Assembly: GCF_000328475.2 (NCBI RefSeq)
Contig: NC_026493.1
Location: forward strand, 1-64,000
DNA: 64,000 bases
Direction of reading: 5' to 3'
DNA from: Mycosarcoma maydis
Taxonomy: Eukaryota > Basidiomycota > Ustilaginomycetes > Ustilaginales
Part shown: positions 50,027 through 60,300 of the stretch, piece after piece
Layout of the letters: each line of letters begins with the position of its first letter
Position numbering within the stretch: the stretch's first letter is position 1
Translations under genes and position numbers: made by a program
Notes under the pieces: generated by a model
What the model was told of the DNA's origin: nothing
What the model saw: the letters and a program-made list of their open reading frames with translations, nothing else
The model's database searches: none

Positions 50027-52105
50027 CTTGCTAGAACCAGAAGCATGAAAGACGACATTCGTGATTCACGATTCGCAATCCACGAATTCACGATTCACGA
50101 TTGGCAGCAACCGAAAAAGCCACGCTCGGCACACAAAAAAAGCACACAGCATGGCGAAATCCGGGGGGCAATTTATTCGGATTTGTCTGCAACGCTCTGC
50201 ACTTTACTGTACTGCACATCTGCAGGAACACACTGACGACTTACTTTATGTACACGATACCACACGCGTGGTGCTTACTGCAAGCAATCGCACTCTTCAA
50301 GCGGCTAGGCGGTGACCATGTTGGCGCTGGCGACTGCTTGGAACACATGCGATCGCAGAGAGGCTGAGCCATGCCAAGAACGATACCAGGCTGTGCGGGT
50401 GGCTGTAGAACGGTGGCTGTTGAGCTCGTGCTGATACGATTCACTGTCCACGATTCGCTAAGCCAAGTTGTTCGTAAGAGTTGGTCACAATTTTGGCTCA
50501 TGTCCGTGGTCGCTCTGCCACACTCTGCTTCATGAATCACGAGTGTCGCTACAAAACCAACGTCGACGCGATCAGAGCGGATGTCACCAACATACAGTAG
50601 GCCAGGTTTGTTGGATGCAGGATGGATGTTGCACCCGATCCTGTACGCCAGCAGTAACAAGATGAGCTATCTCGTTGGATGGGTCACCGATTCGACGCGG
50701 GGGGGGTTTTTTTTTGTTTTGTTTCTTTCTCTGGATCGTCTTGATCCTTGCCGGGCTTGAAGAGGTACGCATATTCTCCCGTCGGATGGACTAGATCAGC
50801 CAGGCAGTTAGTTAGCAAGCACGAATCGATGTAAAAGCGCATCACCACCACCGGAAATGACGACCAAAGCAATCGTGAATAGCGGAGCCAGGTATGTCTT
50901 GAGTTTGAGCCCCTGTCTCGCTCTTCCCTTTGTCTGCCTGCTTCTTTTCTTGGCTCTCTATGCTCTCTCATTCATGACTCTTTTTTAATCTTTTTTTTGA
51001 AAACATTAATAACAAATTGTCGCGTTCTGCAACTTGGGCGTTGGGTGCAGCTAAAGTTACTCGCCGGACACTGCGCGCAGATTCGTGGTTCGACTTGAGC
51101 GGCACGAAATGTGAATTGCAATCAAGTTAAAACGGTGGTTAACAAGACAAGAGTCGTGAGTGCAATTCACGATTAGTGCGATAGGTTATGTGCGATTTAT
51201 GCGGTTTCCGACTCTGCCGTGATGCTGTGAGCGCTTCGCATGTTGTGTTGACGTCGTTGTCGGCGATCAAAAACATTCACGATTCGTGATTCACGATTCG
51301 TGATTCGTGATTCGTGATTTCTGATGCCTCGTGTGTCAACGGACGCCACTCTGAACGAGATAGCTACCTTGTCCTCGTTTCAAACTCGACTGTTTGGCAT
51401 GGTCACGACATGTGAAGCAATGGCGATGGTTGTGTGTGTGCAATGGAACATAGTCTCTCAAGTCGATTCACGAATGGAAGCGTTAGCTTGGTCTTGTAGA
51501 TCCAACTGAGACAGTTGCGCATACTGTTGAAAATGTGACAGCAGATCACGGATCTCTGTCTGTGAGCTATTCGTGATTTGTTCTGTCCTTGAGTGTACTG
51601 TATTTACATAGGCTGCTGCTGTCAAACGCAAGTCACGCAGCACACGTAGAGAGGCAATCGTGAATCGATTCAAAACGTAAGATAATTCACGATTGCTGGC
51701 GTACGAAGCACACTTGGCACTCCTTGCATGCACGTCAACGCTTCCCCTCCGCCTTTGTCCCGCTGTTGTTCTCAGACACTGGCGACTCGTGACTGTGACT
51801 GCCAAGATTCACCCTTTCATGGACAGACGTGGGTCAACTCCAACGTCAAGCATATCTTGGCTTGGAGACACTACCAACCGCACCGTCACCATCAACACCA
51901 TCATCCCACCTAACACAAGCATCACGGATCACGTTCCACCGCCCACCATCGGCATTCAACCCACCCGAACACGGCAAGAGCTCAAAGTGCGGCCATCATC
52001 ATCGTTGTACCAGCTCGTCAGCACACTGCCCACCGCTCAAGGACCCCCACACATACAGCCCACTTGTATACATCTGCACGTGCTAGCGTACGCAGCAACC
52101 CCATC
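50027..52105. other. Spacer with heptamer arrays and homopolymers
   Basis: A 2.1 kb region with no supported gene. It has heptamer clusters at 50057-50102 and 51275-51320, a G8-T9 homopolymer junction at 50699-50715, and a T-rich stretch near 50983-50998. The final part (from about 51690, C/A-rich) is the promoter and leader of the chitin synthase gene. Confidence 0.6.
51275..51320. repeat. Mixed-orientation heptamer array
   Basis: ATTCACG and ATTCGTG units alternate and then run as GTGATTC repeats for about six units. Alternation creates overlapping palindromes. Confidence 0.85.
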
Positions 52106-55100
52106 ATGAGCTATGACGCATACCAGATGCGGCCCGGCCAGGGGCGAGACTATGCGCGCCAGCAGCGTCAGCAACGATCCTACCAACTTTCCGTAAGTTC
52201 GACCTCCTTGTCACTCTGCTATTCTCACTTCTGCTACAATCTTGGCTTGGCTGTCGGTTACGCTCTCCCTGGTCCACAGCCTTGGCGGGATCTCGCTGGA
52301 TCGATGCGTGTCGCTCTTCAGGTCGGTGAAACTGACTTTGACTTGATCTGCTTTTTGGGCCGTATCGGCTCCTCTTCTCGATCATCTACATCTGCTTGCC
52401 TTCTCACCCCTCTGACGACACTCGCCAAACTCACAACGTTTTACACATGACTTTATCATGTCTTTCCTCCGATGCTGGTGGAGCGCGTCCGACCTCTCCA
52501 GGATGACCCGCTGAGACAGCCCGGTGCTCCGTATGCGAACCCTGCTGGTGGTTACCCAAGTTCGGCCAGCATGAATCCCGAGAACCCGTTTTACGCAGCA
52601 GAGAACCCAAGCTTTCAGACGTTGGCGCCAGCTACCTCGGAAGGCCACGCCACATATACATACGAAGAAGACAAGATTCCCCTCACGGATTCGGCTGACG
52701 AAAAATACGGCTTCTCGCAAAACGGTCACAGCACCTACAATCTTGCCAGTCAAAGCGGCTTCCCTCCCTCGACCCCGTGCGGAGGCCCGTCGTCCTACTC
52801 GTCTGCGCTTGGCCCCGAAGACAGCGCCAGTCAGGTGGCATGGGCCAAGCGTCAACAAGCGCCCAAGCGCGGTCTCACCAAAAAGATCCAGCTCACTCGT
52901 GGTCACTGGATCGTCGATCATCCCGTACCCACCGCCGTCAAGAACTCGGTCGAGTCGCGATGGTCTCAGGGCAACCGCACGCAGGAATTTACCCATATGC
53001 GCTACACCGCTGCGACGTGTGACCCAGACGAATTTACACTCGAGAATGGCTGGAGTCTGCGTACTTCGCAGCAGTACGGGCGTGACACGGAGCTTCTGAT
53101 CGCCATCACCTACTACAACGAGGACCGCATTCTGCTTGCACGAACGCTGCACGGCGTCATGCTCAACATTCGAGACATTTGCAAGAGCAAATCATCCAAG
53201 TTCTGGAGGAGGTCCGCCGAAGAAGGTCGTCCAGGTTGGCAGCGCATCGTTGTCAGTCTCATCTTTGACGGTATCGATCCGTGCGACAAGGAGGTGCTAG
53301 ATCTACTCGCTACTGTCGGCGTCTACCAGGATGGTGTCATGAAGAGAAAGGTCGACGGCAAGGATACGGTGGCACATCTGTTTGAGTACACTACACAGCT
53401 CTCAGTTGACCCCACTCCTGCACTCATCCAGCCGCACGCCGATGACGCTTCCAACCTGGTCCCCGTCCAGATGATTTTTTGCCTCAAGCAGAAGAACAGC
53501 AAAAAGATCAACAGCCATCGCTGGCTCTTTAACGCGCTCGGTCGCCATTTGCAGCCCGAACTTTGCGTGCTCATCGACGCCGGTACCAAGCCAGGCCACA
53601 AATCGCTCTACTATCTCTGGGAGGCATTCTACAACAACGCGAATCTTGGCGGTGCCTGTGGCGAGATCCACGCCATGATCAAGAACGGCCGCAAGCTCAT
53701 CAACCCGCTCGTCGCTGCGCAGAACTTTGAGTACAAGATGTCCAACATTCTCGACAAGCCGCTCGAGTCGACGTTTGGCTACGTCAGCGTTCTTCCCGGT
53801 GCGTTTAGTGCGTACCGCTTCCGCGCGATCCAAGGCCGGCCGCTGCAGCAGTACTTTCACGGCGACCATACGCTGGCTGATCGGTTGGGCAAGAAGGGTT
53901 TGCATGGCATGGACATTTTTACCAAAAACATGTTCTTGGCCGAAGACCGCATTCTGTGTTTCGAGCTGGTGGCCAAGGCTGGCGACAAGTGGACTTTAAC
54001 CTATGTGAAACCGTCCAAGGGAGAAACCGACGTGCCCGAAGGCGCAGCCGAGCTCATCTCGCAACGTCGCCGTTGGCTCAACGGTTCGTTTGCTGCCTCG
54101 ATCTACTCGCTCGTGCACTTTTTCCGCATCTACAAGTCGAACCACGGCATCATTCGGCTGTTCTTCCTCCACATTCAGGCGCTCTACAACGCCATCGTTC
54201 TGCTGTTCTCCTGGTTTGCGCTGGCCAATCTTTGGCTAACGTTTTCGATCATTATCGAATTCTTGCCCGACGAGCTGCTCAAGAATTCGTCGCATACGAC
54301 GCTCGTCGTATTCCACTGGATCAACCAGGCTGCCAAATGGATCTACGTGTTTTTCCTGGTGTTGCAATTTGTGCTTGCGCTCGGCAACCGGCCCAAGGGA
54401 GAAAAGCCGACGTACATTGCATCTTTCATCGTGTTTGGCATTTTGGGTCTCTACCTGATCTTTGTCTCGTTGTGGTTGACGCTCAAGGCGCTTCTCGAGA
54501 CGAGCGTGTCGGGCAACATTTGGCATACGCTGTTCAACCAGACTACGGGCGTGCTGATCGCGGCGTTGGCGGCGACGTTTGGTATCTACCTGATCGCGTC
54601 GATCCTGTACGCGGATCCTTGGCACATGGTAACGTCGTTCCCGCAGTACATGATGATCGCTCCGTCGTTTATCAACATTCTGAACGTGTACGCATTCTGC
54701 AATCTGCACGACGTCAGCTGGGGCACCAAGGGATCGGACAAGGCGGATGCACTGCCTACGGTGGATACCAAGAAGGACAAGTCGACCGAGCCGGGCACCG
54801 TAGAAGAAATCGAACGCCACCAAGACGATATCGACGAGACGTTCAAGGCAGTCGTGTCGCGCGCCGTGGCGCCGTTCAAGCCGGCCGAGACGGTGGAGAA
54901 GCCGACAATGGACGATAGCAATAAGACCTTCCGTACGCGTCTGGTGGCTTTCTGGCTACTCACCAACGGTGCGTTGACCGTCGCCATCGAAAACGTCAAT
55001 GGGCTCAACACCGGCTTGACCAACAAGCAGATCGAGCAACAACAGAGTTCCAAGCAGTCGACCTACTTCAGAATCATCCTGTGGGCCACGTTTGGACTGT

Positions 55101-55174
55101 CAGCTTTCCGCTTCATCGGTTGCTTGATCTACTGGGTCAAGCGCAACTCGACGCGGTGCTTCCGAAAGACCTGA
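52106..55174 (+). CDS. Chitin synthase, class I/II type
   Basis: Two exons fit: 52106-52192 (29 codons, GTAAGT donor) and 52502-55174 (AG acceptor at 52500-52501, phase 0), an intron of 309 bp, product 919 residues. Exon 1 encodes [16 protein letters not shown], a hydrophilic start usual for division 1 chitin synthases. The frame of exon 2 has a stop at 52448, so the exon-1 junction is needed. Then follow the N-terminal chitin synthase domain ([16 protein letters not shown]), the GT2 core with [22 protein letters not shown] (about residue 510) and the product-binding QRRRW (550-554), and about seven membrane segments to the C-terminus. The enzyme makes chitin from UDP-GlcNAc at the plasma membrane. 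The exact smut paralogue cannot be named from sequence. Confidence 0.95.
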
Positions 55175-56061
55175 GCAGCGCATGCTGCGAGCTGCGAATC
55201 GCGAACCAACCTCTGGCCTGTCGCTTCCACTGTTCGCCAACTCATTTCCGAAGACAATCATATGCATGGGTCGATGTTTCATCTTTGGATCTCACTTTGT
55301 GGTTTGACAGCGCATCGGTGCCGAGCAGTCGTGAGTGTTTGGTGAGCGTCCGACACAGAGCACGAGCGACGTTGGATGTTGGGTCTGAGCGCGCACGCTG
55401 AGAGCTGCGAAATACCGAATAACGTTAACGAATAACTTGACAAATAACGCAAGCATGTCATCTGAGCACGTCACCTTTGGCAATCGTGAATCGTGAATCG
55501 TGAATCGTGAATCGTGAATCGTGAATTGTGAATTGTGAATCGAATGCGGCGTGCAAAGTGGACACTGGTCTGCTGGCGTATGGCTGTTAAGCAGTGGATT
55601 CACGATTCGGGTATTCGAGCCGACTGGGTGAGTGTTCTAGTTCGTGGGTGTGTGGCACGTATGCAAGCTCTAAATTGACAAGCGTCAATCGTGAATGGTT
55701 GACGAGCGGATGTGATCCGGGTTGGCATCCGACGTTCATCGACACCACGCGCTCGTCACACTTACGCCTGATGTTGTAGCGGGGGGTATTTTGCTTGACG
55801 CTTGGGACTGTTTTTGGTTGGGTTTGGACTGGCAACACATCCGGGGCTGGCTCGAGCAAGAGTGACAGTCCGGCTGGACGACAATCGACAAGAATTTCGG
55901 CAAGCAGTACGACGACGACGCTGTGGGTTGCCAACACCGTCTTGGGCTCTGTGAAAGCACGCCGTGTCTGCACGCTGCTACGCTGTCCATCCATCTGGAT
56001 CCATATCACGCGCGACGTGCGAGGACGTAGTTCCGCACCACGATTCAGACGCATACACAGC
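55175..56061. other. Spacer with the longest heptamer array
   Basis: An 887-bp region between the chitin synthase stop and the aldo/keto reductase start, with the eight-unit heptamer array at 55482-55537. The reductase frame extends upstream to about 55795 without an ATG that would add a recognisable targeting signal. Treated as promoter and leader. Confidence 0.6.
55482..55537. repeat. AATCGTG tandem array, eight units
   Basis: Six perfect AATCGTG units (55482-55523) then two AATTGTG units (55524-55537), all in 7-bp register. Confidence 0.95.
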
Positions 56062-57180
56062 ATGGCGAGTCACGCATCAGCGTCAGCGTCAGCATCAGCG
56101 TCAGCATCGACACATGCGGTGGGTGCAGTAGACGCTGGGTTACCGTCGGGGCGCTCACGCCTAGCGCACATGCCAGCGCTGCTCTACGGTACGGCGTGGA
56201 AGGGCGACTACACATGCGATCTGGTCATCCTGGCGCTCTCTCACGGCTTTCGAGGCATCGACACCGCCGGTCAACGCAAACACTACCGCGAAGACCATGT
56301 AGGCCAAGCGCTCGCCACGGCACAGTCCGAGATGCAGCTCGATCGACGCGATGTATGGGTGCAGTCCAAATTCACGCCTCGTTCAGGCCAGGATTGGACA
56401 CATCCAGAGCTCATCCCTTTCGACGAGGACGAGGATGTATCGGTCCAGGTGCGCAAGAGCTTTGCGGCGAGTCTGAGGAACCTGCATCCGTGGCTGCAGT
56501 TTGAACCGCTCGAAAGCGTTGCAGCCAAGATTGTCCAGAACCACAACGACCACAGCATCAGCGCTGACAATCTCGATGCCGGGGTCGAATACGGCGATAA
56601 GAACGCCGAAGCGTATCTGGACAGCTACGTGCTTCACTCTCCACTCACCACGTTGGACCGCACGTTGAAGGTGTGGGCGACAATGGAGTCGTTTGTCCAG
56701 CTAGGTCTCGTGCGTCAGATTGGGTTGAGCAACGTGTATGATCCCGACATTTTCCAAGCGATTGCGCGGACCACGCGGATTGCGCCGAGCATAGTGCAAA
56801 ACCGCTGGCACTACACCACAGGCCACGACGTAGCGCTCCTCTCGCTCCTCTCGCCGACCCTCAGCCCGAACGACTACACCGACGATCGCGAGCCTGTAAT
56901 CTACCAGCCCTTTTGGTCGCTCACCGGCAATCCGAATCTGCTCTCCTCGCTCCCAGTGCAAGACCTAGCAATCCAAAAGCGCTGGACCCCGCAACAAACC
57001 GTCTACGCCTTCCTCGCAAGTGGCATGAACATCCCCGGTCTCAAAGTCACCGTGCTCTCCGGCACAAACGACGAACAACACATGGTCGAAGCCGTAACCG
57101 CCGTCCAACAAGCCCACAACAAAGACACCTGGCAACCAGGTGAATTGGATCGCATCCGACGCGTCGTCTATGGCGAGTAG
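56062..57180 (+). CDS. Aldo/keto reductase
   Basis: A 372-residue intronless protein from ATG 56062. A Ser-Ala repeat (residues 5-16) encoded by a GCATCA/GCGTCA hexamer tract forms the N-terminal tail. The catalytic tetrad is complete: Asp67 (GFRGIDTAG), Tyr75 (KHYRE), Lys103 (VQSKF) and His192 (SYVLHSP). RQIGLSNVYDPDIF is the family strand before the cofactor region. The chain has an acidic insertion (about 115-180, PFDEDEDVSVQ and GVEYGDKNAEAY) between Lys103 and His192 that is longer than in typical AKRs. Family role: NAD(P)H-dependent reduction of aldehydes or ketones in the cytosol; the substrate is unknown. The start is uncertain by the 89 residues of open frame upstream. Confidence 0.88.
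   Translation: MASHASASASASASASTHAVGAVDAGLPSGRSRLAHMPALLYGTAWKGDYTCDLVILALSHGFRGIDTAGQRKHYREDHVGQALATAQSEMQLDRRDVWVQSKFTPRSGQDWTHPELIPFDEDEDVSVQVRKSFAASLRNLHPWLQFEPLESVAAKIVQNHNDHSISADNLDAGVEYGDKNAEAYLDSYVLHSPLTTLDRTLKVWATMESFVQLGLVRQIGLSNVYDPDIFQAIARTTRIAPSIVQNRWHYTTGHDVALLSLLSPTLSPNDYTDDREPVIYQPFWSLTGNPNLLSSLPVQDLAIQKRWTPQQTVYAFLASGMNIPGLKVTVLSGTNDEQHMVEAVTAVQQAHNKDTWQPGELDRIRRVVYGE
56074..56109 (+). repeat. Coding Ser-Ala hexamer repeat
   Basis: GCATCA and GCGTCA hexamers encode alternating Ala-Ser at the start of the aldo/keto reductase. It is likely to vary in length between strains. Confidence 0.8.
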
Positions 57181-57379
57181 AAGCGTAACATTCTTCGCCA
57201 AGCGTGATCCACGATGGTGCACTTGCGCTCTCGAACCTCATCGCATCTCTGCGCCACTGGCTCACCACACTCGACGCACCAGCTCAACCGCACACCCTAC
57301 TTCAACTACCGCGCACAGCTTCGCATGCCGATGTGTATAGGGTATATTCTGCCTAGCCGCGCAATAATCAGCGTATCGC

Positions 57380-60300
57380 TTATTCATCCTCCTCTTCCTC
57401 CTCGATAATCTGCACTGGTTTATGGAACGACGCTGTGATGCGGCTGCCGCTGCCACTGCTGCCGCCGCCTGACTGCTGCTGTTGTGATGCAGATGCAGAT
57501 GCCGATGCCGATGCCGATGACTGCTGTTGCTGCGCTTGAGTCTGTGTCCCGCTCGACTCGGGCTTGGGCTTCGACGACACGGTAACTGAATGCGCATCCG
57601 CAGACTCGCCAATGCAGCCCAATCCTCCGCCCAGTGAAGCCGCGCTTACTGTCGGCGAATGTATAGTTGTCGACAGCAATCTCGGCGCAAACTCGTTACC
57701 CAAGCTGAGCGAAACAGAGTGATGCGAGCGAGAGCCAAAAGCGGGCGTACCGGCTGTCGCAGTCTGAAACATGTTGCGCACGCCCGCATAGCGTGAAGAA
57801 AACGGTGCTTCTCGCAAGCCGATTTCCGGTGCGTTTGCTGTATCCAAGTTGACAGCGCGTTGAGTCGAGTAGCCACTGCTTCCGAGAGCTGCGAGATTGC
57901 GAGTCGCGTACGGCGATGAAGAGGCTCCTATACCGCTGCCCACTCGACCCACGCTGCTCGACATGGCTGAAGAAAGCGTGCCCATCTGTCCCAGTCCGCC
58001 AGAGTAGGTCTGCTCCTCCTCTTCGTCCGTCCAGTCGTCGTCGTCGCGATTCGCAAACACGTCTCGCAGTTTCGGTCGGCCGTCGTCTTCAACACCGGCC
58101 GCACCGCTTCTTTTACTGTACGAGCTCGTCGGTGGCGGATCCACAGGTCCTGCCCAGCAAGGCGGTGGTCGACCCCAAGAATGTCGCCAAGCGCCCGTCC
58201 CTGTGGCTGGTAGCCCCAACGTGCTATTCGGCGCCACGTAACCCGCGTCCTCTGAATTTGCAGAGACGTTGCTACGCCCAGATAACTGAGACGATCCACG
58301 AACAAGGCTACCGTGAAGATTCGGGTTGGCAGAAGGTGGACGGTAGGGCGAACGCGACTTGTGTGCTACAAAGATGCTCTGTGCAACCACGTGTTGGTGA
58401 TGTTGATGATGTGGCGCAGCCGAGTCGAATGCTTCACCAGTCTTGCGCATCTCGAGCGAGTGACGTGGTGTGCTGCGAGTAGATCGTCTGGCGCCAGTGC
58501 CACCTCCGTCACCATCTGCTTCTGCATCTGCTGCCCATAGCTCGCCGAGCCCCGACATTGCTCGACCAGGTGAAGACGCACGCGACTTGATCGAAGATGG
58601 TCGCGAATCGTGACGAAATGAATTGCGCCGACTCGGACTGCCCGAAGACGATGCGTAGGTCCGATGCCTTCGCACAGTCGTGCCGCCATCTTGGCTCGGC
58701 CTGGGGTGTCGGCGTCCGCTTCCCGTCGAGTAGACACTGGATGCCTGTCCGGGACGATAGGCCGAACTTGTGCTGCCTGTCGAGCCGGCTTTGCCATGTA
58801 GTCCGGGGCGCGATGCTGCACCAGAGTGCGCGAGCGAATGAGAGCTCGACGGTCGACTGTGACGAGAAGCGCCCGATACACCTCCCACGTCGTTGAGGTA
58901 GTCACCATGCAGTGTAGCTGTGGGCGTAATGCTGCCGGCACTCATTCTCCTCATGTTGGCAGGTCGATTCATGCTCTGTTGGAAGCTATTGGGAGGGAGC
59001 TCGAGGTGAGCCTGATATGAGCTGCCGTTCGATGAACGCCGACTTGATGTACCCAGATGCGGGCTCCTGGGCCCACCGCGCCGAGTAGCAGAGGTCTGTT
59101 GATAGTGAGCTGACCTGCGACGCACGCTAGCACTGCGTGAGGGCGTTCCGTATGTCAGCGTGGATACACTACCAGAAGTGCTGAGGGAGTTAGTGGGCGA
59201 CTTTGCTGCCATCGGCCCATCGTCGATGCCGAGGCCACGATGCGATGCGCTGGCCTGTTTGCCTGTCTTTGACTTTCTTGTTGGCTTCTCATTACCTCCG
59301 AGCCAGGTGCGCACCGTCGACATGAAGAAAGATCCCGCTTTTCCACGATGTCCGCTCTTTTCGCTGCCTTGCGGCGTGACAGACATGGTGCTGAACGAGT
59401 CTTGTGATGCCGAAGGCACCGAGCTATCTACTTTAGCATTGGAAACAACACCAACAGCTTGGCCTGTGGTCGAGCGCGATGGAGAGCTCGATGCTGAATC
59501 TGCACTGCGTTCAAGTGCCTTGACACGATCAAGGTCTGTCTCGCAACTCTTCTTTCCCGTGCTCTTTCGAGGCTTATCGAGCATGTCGACCGGAGTTTTC
59601 TTGGGTGTCGATGGACCGGAAAGTCTGCCGACCATCGAGTCTTTGACATTTGAGACCGTGTTGCGACGACCAAACAGCGTCGGGCTTTTGGCTCGCTCCA
59701 GAGGTAGCGCTTCGCCGGCAACAACCACTTGTTCCGGAGGCGGACGAACTGGGGATGATGTCGCCGAACCTCTATCCTTGGTACCCAAGACACTCTGCGC
59801 AAATTGTCTGACTGAGAGTGAATTGCTACGAGGCCGATCATTCTGCGAGTTACCGCGCGCTTTAGAGCCTTCTGATGTCGGGCTGCCCTCCAACGTAGTC
59901 AATGCTACGTGCTGCAACTTGGCTGGGCTGGCGACGGCGGTGGTGTGGCGATGTTGGGACTTGGGTCTGGAGCTCACAGAGTCCGGTGTGCTCGTCAGAC
60001 TTCGGTCATTGGGAAGCGACACAGTCGATGCTGGTAAGCCTGCGAGAGGCATGGGCCCGGATGCCGGTACAGAAGACTGCCGATCTGTCGCCGGTTTGGT
60101 GGCCATCATGAGCTCAGAGGTGGATGTGTGCAGCGCGGGCGCAGCCGAGACGTCGAGCTCTTCATGTGAGACAACGGTCTGCAAACGCCGAATGCTTTGC
60201 TCTGCCAGACCCGCGTTCTCGGAGCTCGAAGCTTCGAGAGTTGTAGGACGCTCTTGTGTTCGAAACTTGTCTTCGGACCGCCTTGCTGGGTCTTTGACGG

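Noticed and set aside
53956..54918. 320-codon plus-strand frame inside the chitin synthase gene
   Set aside because: It is a +1-frame shadow of the chitin synthase coding sequence, which carries all family motifs in its own frame.
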